Below, piece by piece: positions 20,566 through 28,938 of a stretch of DNA of 64,000 nucleotides. Below the pieces are notes generated by a model, which was not told the DNA's origin, did no database searches, and saw only the letters and a program-made list of their open reading frames with translations. The DNA lies in assembly GCF_037154015.1 (NCBI RefSeq), contig NZ_JBANRL010000001.1, forward strand, positions 2,542,001 to 2,606,000. The letters are read 5' to 3'. The first letter of the stretch is position 1; each line of letters opens with the position of its first letter. A program made the translations under genes and the position numbers. Origin of the DNA: Altererythrobacter aquiaggeris. GTDB lineage: Bacteria; Pseudomonadota; Alphaproteobacteria; Sphingomonadales; Sphingomonadaceae.

Positions 20566-20901
20566 TAATATATTCCCGGTGATGATTCGTTTTATATCAC
20601 GGAACTTACCGCAAGCGCGCTACGTTCCAACTCTATCCGGACTGAATTGGACGTTAACCTGAAAAGCGATTGCTAGAGGTTGGGTTCAACGCTAATGGTG
20701 GTGGAAGTTTGGGGACGATAAAATCAATTACGCCCCAAATGGCTCGTGCCGTAGTTACCAGCGATGAACGGGGTTTATGACCCTTGCGAATCGGTTAGTG
20801 ACCGGCCGGGAGTTCATGGAATTGCTTGTCCTGCGGACCCGGTTTGCAGGATTGGCCATCAGCCCGTAGCGATTCGGGCAGATATGGAGAGATGGGACTG
20901 A
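20566..20901. other. 336-bp divergent region upstream of tonB
   Basis: No supported gene. This is the control region for the exported protein (minus) and the tonB-exbBD operon (plus). A weak plus-strand promoter could be TTGGAC near 20648 with TTGCTA about 18 bases later. No recognisable Fur or iron box was seen. The tonB ATG at 20902 follows a GGGACTGA stretch. Confidence 0.4.
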
Positions 20902-21597
20902 ATGGCTTATACCGACCAGGAAATGAGCGGTAATCGCATCGCGTCGATTGTCATCGTGGTTCTGATCCACCTTGCCCTCGGTTACGCACTCGTAAGCGGC
21001 CTCGCCTATTCGGCGGTCAAGAAGGCTGTTGAGCGTGTTACCACGGTAGATGTGGAAGAACCTGAAGAGCCACCGGAGCCTGAGGAGGAGCCACCTCCGC
21101 CCGAAGATATCCCGGAAACCGCGCCGCCGCCGCCAGTCGCGCCGCCGCCGCCGCTCAACGTTTCTACCAATCCGCCCAATGTGCGTACGACGGTAACAAT
21201 TCCGCCGCCAGCGCCGCCAGCGCGTGTTATTCCGCCACCGGCACCACGTGGGCCGCCAGCGCCTCCGCCAGCGCCGCCGCCGCCGCCGCCACCGCGCTTC
21301 CAGCCCAAGGATGCGTCACCGCGCGGAAACCCGGCCAGCTGGGCCAACGTCAATGACTACCCACGTCGCGCACTTCGAGAAGAGCGTGAGGGGACCACGC
21401 GGTTCCGTGTTACCGTCGGTACAGATGGGCGGGTTACCGGCTGCCAGGTCACCGGATCGAGCGGGCATGCCGACCTTGACGAGGCAACATGCTCGAACAT
21501 CACCCGGCGCGGCCGCTTCAACCCGGCAAAGGACGGTAATGGTAACGATACCACCGGCAGTTATTCCAACGCAATTCGTTGGGTAATACCCGATTAA
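20902..21597 (+). CDS. tonB: TonB energy-transducing protein
   Basis: Links the inner-membrane proton motive force to outer-membrane receptors. The 231 residues have one N-terminal membrane anchor (about 12-34, IASIVIVVLIHLALGYALV), including the conserved histidine of the TonB anchor. A long acidic-proline linker follows (about 50-145: PEEPPEPEEEPPPPED and runs of up to seven prolines). The C-terminal TonB domain (about 148-231) has YPRRALREEREGTTRFRVTVGTDGRV and RGRFNPAKD. First gene of the tonB-exbB-exbD-exbD operon; exbB starts 79 bp later. Confidence 0.95.
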   Translation: MAYTDQEMSGNRIASIVIVVLIHLALGYALVSGLAYSAVKKAVERVTTVDVEEPEEPPEPEEEPPPPEDIPETAPPPPVAPPPPLNVSTNPPNVRTTVTIPPPAPPARVIPPPAPRGPPAPPPAPPPPPPPRFQPKDASPRGNPASWANVNDYPRRALREEREGTTRFRVTVGTDGRVTGCQVTGSSGHADLDEATCSNITRRGRFNPAKDGNGNDTTGSYSNAIRWVIPD

Positions 21598-21676
21598 TAA
21601 CAGGACTTCGGCCTTGCCCACGTCACGGGCACGGTCGCCGCTAGAAACTTAATTTCTGTCTGAGAGGACTATACAC

Positions 21677-22495
21677 ATGCTTATCAATCTTCTTGCCGCA
21701 GCGGGCGAAGCAGCCCCGAAAAACCAGTTTGGCTTCCTTGAGGCGATGGAACAGGGCGGCGTAATCGCCTGGTCCACCTTTGGTGTCCTCGTGATTATGT
21801 CCGTTGGCTCCTTCTACATTCTGTTCACAAAATATTTCGAGCAACAGAAAATTATCAAGCAGGGCCGCGACATTCGCCAGAACTTCTGGCGCGCGAACTC
21901 GCTTAAAGAAGGTTCGGGCAAACTCGAGAAGAACAGCGCATGGCGCCAGATTGTTGACGATGGCCTGGCTGCCGAAACGCAGTACGGTAAAATGGACGAC
22001 GATCTCGAAGCGCATGATTGGCTTCACGGTTCGCTCGCCCGTTCCGAAGCATCGATCAACGCCAAACTGGCGGGCGGTCTTCCGTTCCTTGCTTCGGTTG
22101 GTGCTACGGCCCCGTTTGTCGGCCTGTTCGGAACAGTTGTCGGTATTTACCGCGCGCTGATCAATATCGGCCTCGAAGGATCGGCCTCGATCGACAAGGT
22201 TGCCGGCCCAGTTGGTGAAGCACTCATCATGACCGCGCTTGGTCTGCTGGTCGCGGTTCCTGCGGTGCTTGCCTATAACTGGCTGCAGGTTCGCAACAAG
22301 AAGATTGCCGGCGAACTCACCGGCTTCTCGACCGATGTTCTTGCCAACATCACCTCCAAGGGTGCGGTTCGTCCAGCGGTTGCAGCGCCCAAAACCGCAG
22401 CGAAGCCTACCACGCCAGCACGCCCAGCCACGACAGCTACAAATGTCGGCACAGGCGTAGGCGCCGGTACGACTTCGCCTGCCAAGAAGATCTGA
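21677..22495 (+). CDS. exbB: ExbB proton-channel subunit (MotA/TolQ/ExbB family)
   Basis: Inner-membrane channel subunit that pairs with ExbD to energise TonB. The 272 residues have a first membrane segment near 30-50 (VIAWSTFGVLVIMSVGSFYIL) and two more, near 140-165 (FLASVGATAPFVGLFGTVVGIY, the family signature) and 180-205 (MTALGLLVAVPAVLAYNW). After the third comes a Pro/Ala/Thr-rich tail (about 235-265). GAGAGGACT precedes the ATG. The exbD gene follows 83 bp later. Confidence 0.95.
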   Translation: MLINLLAAAGEAAPKNQFGFLEAMEQGGVIAWSTFGVLVIMSVGSFYILFTKYFEQQKIIKQGRDIRQNFWRANSLKEGSGKLEKNSAWRQIVDDGLAAETQYGKMDDDLEAHDWLHGSLARSEASINAKLAGGLPFLASVGATAPFVGLFGTVVGIYRALINIGLEGSASIDKVAGPVGEALIMTALGLLVAVPAVLAYNWLQVRNKKIAGELTGFSTDVLANITSKGAVRPAVAAPKTAAKPTTPARPATTATNVGTGVGAGTTSPAKKI

Positions 22496-22578
22496 TCAAG
22501 CCAAACGTATCGCAGTCCGGCGGGCTGCCAAAATGCACCCGCCGGACAAATACGAAGCAAATAACGTAAGGTAGTAAA

Positions 22579-23109
22579 ATGGCTGCAGCAGTCGCAGATG
22601 ATACTGACACTCCGATGTCGTCCATCAACACGACGCCCCTGGTGGACGTTATGCTGGTGCTCCTGATCATCTTCCTAATCGCCGTTCCGGTCGCGATCCA
22701 GACGATCGAGAAACTGAAAATTCCAATTATGGAATCCGTCGAGTCCAAGGATAAGGTCGAGAATTTGCTGTTGACGGTAAGCTCTGCCGATTCCGCAGGA
22801 CTTGTCCCGGGCGAACCGGGATATGAAGGCTCTTCGCGCGAGGGGCGGTGCCTGGTGTATTTCAACAACACCACGCTTGTCGATTCGACCGAGCTGCGTG
22901 AGGAAGGTTTCAAGCGTCTTGACGGTATCGTCCAGCGTGCCGGTGGTCCCGAAGTGATCATGGAAAACCCTGAACTGATTCCGGAAGTACACATTCGCGG
23001 CGACGTTAACGCCCCGTGGTCCTGTGTGGCCGGTGCTATCTACAATGTGCAAGCAGCCGGTTATCCGACTGTCGGTTTCATTTCGAATCCGGTAGCCCCG
23101 GGTATCTGA
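22579..23109 (+). CDS. exbD: ExbD-like subunit 1 (long form)
   Basis: A 176-residue ExbD/TolR-family protein. The opening TPMSSINTTPLVDVMLVLLIIFLIAVPVAI carries the membrane helix with the conserved proton-binding aspartate in LVDVML (about residue 25). The periplasmic part is about 30 residues longer than that of a classical 141-residue ExbD: the stretch SSADSAGLVPGEPGYEGSSR looks like an insertion. It ends with HIRGDVNAPWSCVAGAIYNVQAAGY, the normal ExbD end fold. Three ExbD paralogues lie here in a row; this is the most divergent. Confidence 0.93.
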   Translation: MAAAVADDTDTPMSSINTTPLVDVMLVLLIIFLIAVPVAIQTIEKLKIPIMESVESKDKVENLLLTVSSADSAGLVPGEPGYEGSSREGRCLVYFNNTTLVDSTELREEGFKRLDGIVQRAGGPEVIMENPELIPEVHIRGDVNAPWSCVAGAIYNVQAAGYPTVGFISNPVAPGI

Positions 23110-23142
23110 TCGCAAAGCGAACGAATTTAAGGAGTAAGCCAA

Positions 23143-23574
23143 ATGGCAATGTCAGGCGGTACCGATGACGGTGAACCGATGATGGAAATGAACACGACGC
23201 CGCTTATCGACGTTATGCTCGTTCTCCTGATTATGTTCATTATTACAATTCCGGTCGCGACCCACGCGATCAATATCGACCTTCCGGTCCCCAATCCAAA
23301 CCCTCCACCCGATCAGGTGGATCCGGTGAAAAACAAGTTGATCATCACGCCGGATGACCAGCTGTTATGGAACGGCGCTGCAATTGATGAAGGCACGCTT
23401 GTTTCGTACCTCAACGAATCGTTAGGTATGGCGGTCGAGCCTGAATTGCAGTTTGAACCCGAAGCGTTGGCAAGTTACGAACTTTCTTCCCGCGTGCTGA
23501 ACATTATCAAGGCGTCCGGAATCACGAAGTTCGGATTTGTCGGTAACGAGAAATATCGGGAATTCGCCAAGTAA
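23143..23574 (+). CDS. exbD: ExbD-like subunit 2
   Basis: A 143-residue ExbD-family protein of standard size. The membrane helix starts with MNTTPLIDVMLVLLIMFIITIP, with the key aspartate in LIDVML. The periplasmic domain ends KASGITKFGFVGNEKYREF. It lies 33 bp after the first exbD, preceded by AAGGAG. A strong terminator follows 26 bp past its stop, closing the tonB operon. It is a much closer relative of the third ExbD than of the first. Confidence 0.95.
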   Translation: MAMSGGTDDGEPMMEMNTTPLIDVMLVLLIMFIITIPVATHAINIDLPVPNPNPPPDQVDPVKNKLIITPDDQLLWNGAAIDEGTLVSYLNESLGMAVEPELQFEPEALASYELSSRVLNIIKASGITKFGFVGNEKYREFAK

Positions 23575-23600
23575 TTTTCCCCTCTCGAATGACGGAACAA

Positions 23601-23631
23601 GGGGCGGATTTTTCCGCCCCTTTCTTTGTTT
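23601..23631 (+). terminator. Terminator of the tonB-exbB-exbD-exbD operon
   Basis: GGGGCGGA (23601-23608), four T, then TCCGCCCC (23613-23620) and TTTCTTTGTTT. A strong Rho-independent terminator on the plus strand, placed between the second and third exbD genes. Confidence 0.92.
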
Positions 23632-23755
23632 CCCGTGATCCGCCCGGCGATAACTGCTTCAAATTCGCGGATTTCCATTTGCTGGGCTGCCATGATTGGG
23701 CTGGCCCCGCGCGCAGCCCGCCATCCCCCACCCCGCCGCGCAGGAGGAATGTCCG

Positions 23756-24184
23756 TTGGCCGCTGCCCTGATCCTCAACCCCGCCGAACCGTTGGCCGAA
23801 CTTAACACCACTCCGCTTATCGACGTGATGCTTGTGCTGCTGGTCATGTTCATGATCACAATACCCGTCGCCACACATAACATTCTGGTCGATTTACCTT
23901 CGACTGACGCGGTGTCCGAACCAATTTTGCATGAAAATAAAAACCGGTTGATCGTCACTGGCGATGACCGGATCCTCTGGAACGCGCAACAGGTGACCGA
24001 GGCGCAACTGGTGTCGATCTTGCTACAATCAAAAGCGATCCTCCCTGAACCCGAGTTGCAATATGCACCCGCTGCGCTGGCAAGCTATGAGATGTCAGCC
24101 AGAGTTCTGAATATCGTGAAATCTTCCGGCGTGACCAAGTTCGGTTTTGTCGACAATGAAAAGTACCGCACTTTAGGCACGTGA
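23756..24184 (+). CDS. exbD: ExbD-like subunit 3, probable TTG start
   Basis: A 142-residue paralogue of ExbD-2: both carry NTTPLIDVMLVLL, ITIPVATH, ALASYE, S-R-V-L-N-I and the ending TKFGFV-NEKYR. The start is set at TTG 23756 because AGGAGG (23742-23747) lies eight bases before it; the open frame runs 60 bases further up but has no better site. An out-of-frame ATG at 23749 sits closer to the same ribosome site and encodes only a short peptide. If one G near 23758 were an insertion, that ATG would join the ExbD frame as MSVAAA. It follows the operon terminator, so it needs its own promoter or read-through. Confidence 0.85.
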   Translation: MAAALILNPAEPLAELNTTPLIDVMLVLLVMFMITIPVATHNILVDLPSTDAVSEPILHENKNRLIVTGDDRILWNAQQVTEAQLVSILLQSKAILPEPELQYAPAALASYEMSARVLNIVKSSGVTKFGFVDNEKYRTLGT

Positions 24185-24267
24185 AATTCGGCGGGTGCTT
24201 CCGGCGGCCCGAACCACGCTTTGCCGGTTCTGTCCGTCCAACAATTCGCTCGAAAACGGATCGGGCT

Positions 24268-26718
24268 TCAGGTCTTGTCGCCCGGACGCATGGCGGCCGC
24301 CGCGAGGCTCTCAGCCTCCAGCAAAAGTTCATCGTCCACTTGGCCTTGCGGCACGCTTTCTCTGCCTATCATCACCATCACAGGAACCGCGAGCGGGCTG
24401 ACACGGTCGAGATCGACATGTTCCAGCTGATCTGCCGACCGTTCGAGCAGGTCAGCCAGCCTCCCGACATCGGTCAGGCGTTCGCGCGCATCGGCCCAGG
24501 CTGCTTCAATGAGCACATGGCCGGGCTCATATTTGCGCAGCACATCATAGATAAGGTCGGTCGAGAAGGTGACCTGTTTCCCGCTTTTGCGTCTGCCCGG
24601 ATGCTGCCGCTCCACCAAACCCGAAATGACGGCGACTTCGCGAAACGCGCGGCGCAGCAAATGCGATTCTTGTACCCAATCGGTAAATTCGTCTGTCAGA
24701 ATGTCCGGCGAAAGCAGCGGCAGATGGTCGTCCACCGCTTTTAGTCCCCATACAGCCAGACAATAATCATTTGCTACAAAACCACCCGGCTGCAGACCTC
24801 GATCCTCCATCCGGCGAGTGATCAACATCCCGAGCGACTGGTTCGCGTTCCATCCCTCAAACGTGTAATATACGCTGTACTGGCGCTTGGCATGGGGGAA
24901 TGTTTCAACCAGCAATTTGTCCGGCCCTGGCATCTTGCTTCGCCAGTCCTGCATTTCCAGCCATTCGCGGACGTCGTCCGGAAAGCGCGCCCAGCTGGCG
25001 CGGTCCACCAGCATATCACGCACACGGTTCGCCAGATGCGTGGTCAGCGGCATACGCGCGCCGCCATAAGACGGGATAGTTGCCGACTTTGCCGAGGCCC
25101 GGACGAGGATATCCATGTCTTTTATCTCGATTACTTCGAGCGATGTTCCGGAAAAAAAGAACGTGTCCCCGGATGAAAGCGAGGCAGCAAACCGTTCCTC
25201 GACCCGGCCCAGTGACCGGCCGTTCTTGAACCGCACTTCAAGCATTTCGGCGTCCATGATGATGCCGGCATTCAGCCGGTGGCGCGCGGCGTGATCGGGC
25301 TGCGTCAAGCGCCACGTCCCATCCTTCAAACGAACAATCCGTTTGAATTTATCATACGCCTTGAGCGCGTATCCACCCGTCGCGACGAAGGACAGCACGC
25401 GCTGCCAAACGGTGTCATCCACCCACGAATAGGCGAGCGACGACCGTACCTCCGCCAACAGTTCCCGCTCACCGAATGGCCCCGCGCAAGCGCAGGCCAT
25501 CACATGCTGTGCCAGAACATCCAGCCCGCCCGGTCTGAAATCTTCGCCATCGCGCTGGCCTTCATCAACGGCGTCCTTTGCCGCAGTAGCTTCGAGAAAT
25601 TCGAAACGGTTGCCCGGAACGATCAATGCGCGGCTCGGCTGATCCAGCCTGTGATTGGCACGGCCAATCCGCTGGAGCAGCCGCGACGAACCTTTTGGTG
25701 CGCCCATCTGGACAACCAGATCAATATCACCCCAGTCCACCCCCAGATCCAGACTGGCGGTCGCCACCAGGCAGCGCAGTTCGCCTCGCGCCATCGCGCC
25801 TTCGACCTTGCGGCGCGCCTCTTTCGACAATGATCCGTGGTGAATTCCAATCGGCAGTTTATCCTCGTTGATCTCCCACAACAGCTGAAAGATATATTCC
25901 GCGAGAAAGCGCGTGTTGGTGAAGATCAACGTCGTCTTGTTTTGCCGGACCTGCTCATACAATTGGGGCACGGCCCATTTCGCGGCGTGCCCCCCCCACG
26001 GCACCCGCTCCTCGTCGGGCAACAATATCTCGACCTGCGGTTCAGCGCCCGCCTCACCCTCGATCAACGCGACCTGATCAATGTCACCCCATGGCGCCAG
26101 CCATTCACGAAAGCGCTCCGGCTCTGCCACGGTCGCGGAAAGTGCCGAACGCAGCATATCGGGCGCGACAGCCTGCAGGCGTGACAGGGCGAGAGCCAGC
26201 AGATCGCCGCGCTTGCCCGTCGCAAACGCGTGTACCTCGTCAATAACAACGCGCTTGAGGCTGGCAAACATTTCGGCGCTGCCGGGGTAAGACAACAGCA
26301 GAGAAAGCGATTCCGGCGTCGTCAGCAGAATATTGGGCGGGCGCAATCGCTGCCGCTGTTTCCGATTGGAGGGCGTGTCGCCGCTGCGCGTTTCCACCGT
26401 AATTGGCAGCCCCATATCGGCAATCGGAGCCATCAGATTGCGCTGAACATCATGCGCCAGCGCCTTTAACGGAGAAATATAGAGTGTGTGCAATCCATCG
26501 GGAACATTGCCGTCACCAACGCGCGAGGCGGTGAATGCAGCCAGTGTTGGCAGAAAACCCGCCAGCGTTTTCCCGGCGCCCGTATCAGCGACCAGCATTG
26601 CATGCTTATTCGCGTCAGAGGCTGCCAGCATCGCTGTCTGATGGTCACGAACACGCCAATCGCGCCCGGCAAACCAGCTTAGCAGTTCGGTGGGAACATT
26701 AGCTGTTGCGTCGGCCAT
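24268..26718 (-). CDS. Lhr-like, ligase-associated DEXH-box helicase
   Basis: ATP-dependent DNA helicase of 816 residues. Helicase core motifs: VADTGAGKTLAG (Walker A, about residues 43-54), YISPLKALAHD, VIDEVHAFA (DEVH box, near 140), ALSATVAEP, then the second domain with IFTNTRFLAEYIF, ATASLDLGVDWGDIDLV and QRIGRANHR. The C-terminal half is the Lhr winged-helix and WYL-like extension with SYGGARMPLTT near 550. In many alphaproteobacteria this gene sits with an ATP-dependent ligase, an exonuclease and the PdeM phosphoesterase; none of these is adjacent here. The DUF1989 gene lies 27 bp upstream on the same strand. Confidence 0.92.
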   Translation of the reverse strand: MADATANVPTELLSWFAGRDWRVRDHQTAMLAASDANKHAMLVADTGAGKTLAGFLPTLAAFTASRVGDGNVPDGLHTLYISPLKALAHDVQRNLMAPIADMGLPITVETRSGDTPSNRKQRQRLRPPNILLTTPESLSLLLSYPGSAEMFASLKRVVIDEVHAFATGKRGDLLALALSRLQAVAPDMLRSALSATVAEPERFREWLAPWGDIDQVALIEGEAGAEPQVEILLPDEERVPWGGHAAKWAVPQLYEQVRQNKTTLIFTNTRFLAEYIFQLLWEINEDKLPIGIHHGSLSKEARRKVEGAMARGELRCLVATASLDLGVDWGDIDLVVQMGAPKGSSRLLQRIGRANHRLDQPSRALIVPGNRFEFLEATAAKDAVDEGQRDGEDFRPGGLDVLAQHVMACACAGPFGERELLAEVRSSLAYSWVDDTVWQRVLSFVATGGYALKAYDKFKRIVRLKDGTWRLTQPDHAARHRLNAGIIMDAEMLEVRFKNGRSLGRVEERFAASLSSGDTFFFSGTSLEVIEIKDMDILVRASAKSATIPSYGGARMPLTTHLANRVRDMLVDRASWARFPDDVREWLEMQDWRSKMPGPDKLLVETFPHAKRQYSVYYTFEGWNANQSLGMLITRRMEDRGLQPGGFVANDYCLAVWGLKAVDDHLPLLSPDILTDEFTDWVQESHLLRRAFREVAVISGLVERQHPGRRKSGKQVTFSTDLIYDVLRKYEPGHVLIEAAWADARERLTDVGRLADLLERSADQLEHVDLDRVSPLAVPVMVMIGRESVPQGQVDDELLLEAESLAAAAMRPGDKT

Positions 26719-26745
26719 TATCTATCCCAGCCTATGCAAAACGGG

Positions 26746-27333
26746 TCAGCCAGCGATTTCGTAATCGATGGGTTTGAAGCTACCGCCATTCGAGGCATAG
26801 GCCGAACAGGCAGTCAGGCCGATGAGCAGATCCATTTCGGCGCGCAGGCTGATATGATCGCCCGGTTTGCTAAGCGGAGGATCGACCTTCAAATTGCCGC
26901 TCGTGCCATCGACCGGAACATTCATGAAAAGGTTGAAGGCGCATGGAATATCATCTTCGCCAACCCCATACGGTCCGAGCGCCTCCGCGAGGTTGCCAAA
27001 ACAGCCGCGGTGTGCCGGATGTTCGGGATAGAAATGGCGGAAGGTGGCCTTGCTGCACGGGGTTAAAAGGAAATCGTGGCAACCCACAGTGTCCGCGGTG
27101 ATTGACAGCATCACATTGGAGCGATTGGACCATAACCGGTTACCGGTTGTCAGCTTGATTGTTTCTTCATAATCGAACGTACGGCCATTCGAGATGACCT
27201 GGCGCGGGTCCCCCAGCGAATAGGCCAGCATATCGGAAACCTGTTTGCCGTCCGGATCGATTACCTTCAGGGTTTGCCCGGACATTAGCTGGAAGGCGGT
27301 TCCACTACGCGGCGGTATCCGCACCAGCGTCAC
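26746..27333 (-). CDS. DUF1989 (urea carboxylase-associated) family protein
   Basis: A 195-residue single-domain protein. The family pattern is clear in VDPPLSKPGDHISLRAEMDLLIGLTAC near the end, with FNLFMNVPVDGT before it and VGCHDFLLTPCS in the middle (conserved Cys/His, likely metal site). Paired DUF1989 proteins (CgdA/CgdB) are known to act as carboxyguanidine deiminases beside guanidine/urea carboxylases; here only one copy is seen and no carboxylase is nearby. It starts inside the stop of the YqcI/YcgG gene (ATGA), so the two are coupled and probably work together. Confidence 0.85.
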   Translation of the reverse strand: MTLVRIPPRSGTAFQLMSGQTLKVIDPDGKQVSDMLAYSLGDPRQVISNGRTFDYEETIKLTTGNRLWSNRSNVMLSITADTVGCHDFLLTPCSKATFRHFYPEHPAHRGCFGNLAEALGPYGVGEDDIPCAFNLFMNVPVDGTSGNLKVDPPLSKPGDHISLRAEMDLLIGLTACSAYASNGGSFKPIDYEIAG

Positions 27334-28010
27334 GAAGCGCGCTTGTCGCTAAACGGGCAACGCCATTCGTCATTCACTGCGCGGCCCGAATATTGGCGCG
27401 CCGCGCTTGCTTCACCGTGATTTGACAGCATCGGATTGGGCGACCCGGCAAATGCTTCATCGCGTTTCAGAATGGTGTCACGCATCCGGTTGTACCGGCC
27501 CTGCTGGCGCAAGGCTTCGAACTGGTCGTGAAGGTTGAAAACCATCGTCGGACGGGAGAACCGGCGCGCCGGCCGTGAAGCAGATGGATGCAGGCCAACC
27601 ACAAAAAATCCCTCACCGCCAAAGCTTAACGAGAAATGCGGATCATCCGGATCGGCGCTGACGCGGTGATCGTAGGGTTGACCCAGCCATGCATCCTTGT
27701 CGGCAAATGACTGGATGCGCTGCCACATCAACTGCTCGAAGCCGGTTTCGGTAAGACCGTGCGGCCCGTCAAATACGACAGCCAGACTCCGCAAGCCGCC
27801 CGGTGCGGCGCGGTATTCGCTCGCCCAACACATCAGTTCGCGGTGGATCGCCAGATCATCCCACCCGCTATCGAGCGAATGCGCTGCCAAGACTTTCAAG
27901 GTACCGCGTGCCATGGCCGATTTAGCACCCACGCACGGGAAATCTGCACCGGAAATACGCGCAAACAAATCACGCTCGGCCGTTTCGGCATCCAATTTAG
28001 CGACTAACAA
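27330..28010 (-). CDS. YqcI/YcgG family protein, GntA-like putative heme N-hydroxylase
   Basis: A 226-residue protein with the YqcI/YcgG signatures FPCVGAKSAMARG (about residues 24-36), GEGFFVVGLHPSASRPARRF (near 132) and TMVFNLHDQFEALR (near 154). One characterised relative, GntA, is a heme-dependent enzyme that hydroxylates a guanidino nitrogen in guanitoxin synthesis; most members have no known role. The TTG start is supported by AAGGAA eight bases before it. Coupled to the downstream DUF1989 gene by a four-base overlap, which suggests joint work on a guanidino or urea-like compound. That idea is inference. Confidence 0.8.
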   Translation of the reverse strand: MLVAKLDAETAERDLFARISGADFPCVGAKSAMARGTLKVLAAHSLDSGWDDLAIHRELMCWASEYRAAPGGLRSLAVVFDGPHGLTETGFEQLMWQRIQSFADKDAWLGQPYDHRVSADPDDPHFSLSFGGEGFFVVGLHPSASRPARRFSRPTMVFNLHDQFEALRQQGRYNRMRDTILKRDEAFAGSPNPMLSNHGEASAARQYSGRAVNDEWRCPFSDKRAS

Positions 28011-28079
28011 TACAGCGTTCCTTCAGGATGGATACGAGCGGCGCCCCGAGCGGTTCCGGCGGTTGTGCCGTTTCGCGGC

Positions 28080-28913
28080 TTACTCGATATCATCAGCCGC
28101 CACGCCAAGCAGGGCGGACAACTGCGCTTTTTCCGAAGCACTTAGGTCTTCAAGTTTTCGCGGTGCGGCATAAGCCTCACCCAAGGCACCAAATTCGCCC
28201 ACCATTTCGGGAAGCAGTTCAAACAGTTTGGGTATCATCTCGCTCATCGCCGACATCACCTGCGGATCGGTAAAGACCGATATCGATTCCGCCGCGTAAC
28301 GGCTGCCGACCGGTGTCATGAAGAACCGGTTGAGTTCGATCATCTCGTCGTTAGTAAACCGCTGCGCGTAGGCGCGCGCCAGCCCTGCCTGATAGGCGGG
28401 TTCGATCCGCGCCAAGACTCTTGTTACCAAGCCTATTGTCGAAGTCCGAAAGGCTTCGCTGCGCTGCTTGTGGACCGGATCGATAATAGCCATCGCAGCG
28501 TCACGGTCCGCCTCGTCCATGGCCGACACTTCCGTTTCACTCATGCCGGTGATTGAAGCGATCGTTTTGGCCGGGCCAGTTTCGATTGCTTTGCCCGTTA
28601 CGCCGCCCAGCATCGGCTTCAGCGTGTCGTCCATCATCGCGAGCAAGCTGCCATCGGGAAAAATCTTCGCAATGACAAGTTCGGCTTGAGGAATTCTGGC
28701 TTCTTCCTGCACGCTGAGCGGTCTTGCCCTGAACACATCCCCGAAAAGATCACCGAACAGGTTACTGAAGTCAGGCAGATTTTCATCGTCAGGAACCGCG
28801 TCGATGGCAGGCGCGATAGGAGGCGCCTCCTCGGCAGCGTCAACCTGGCCCCAGGCGGGTGTCGTCAGAGCGGCAGCTAGCGGTAAAACAAACAGCGCAA
28901 GGGCGGATCTCAT
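28080..28913 (-). CDS. Exported DUF2059 domain protein
   Basis: A 277-residue precursor with signal peptide MRSALALFVLPLAAAL, cleavage near AWGQ. An acidic linker follows, then a helical C-terminal part with YAQRFTNDEMIELNRFFMTPVGSRYAAESISVF (about 210-240), the DUF2059 pattern. The ATG at 28913 has AGGAA at good spacing; a longer frame upstream overlaps pgmG and is not used. It is the last gene of the mipZ-pgmG run, 25 bp after pgmG. Periplasmic, function unknown. Confidence 0.8.
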   Translation of the reverse strand: MRSALALFVLPLAAALTTPAWGQVDAAEEAPPIAPAIDAVPDDENLPDFSNLFGDLFGDVFRARPLSVQEEARIPQAELVIAKIFPDGSLLAMMDDTLKPMLGGVTGKAIETGPAKTIASITGMSETEVSAMDEADRDAAMAIIDPVHKQRSEAFRTSTIGLVTRVLARIEPAYQAGLARAYAQRFTNDEMIELNRFFMTPVGSRYAAESISVFTDPQVMSAMSEMIPKLFELLPEMVGEFGALGEAYAAPRKLEDLSASEKAQLSALLGVAADDIE

Positions 28914-28938
28914 GTTACAATTTCCTATGACAGCCAAA

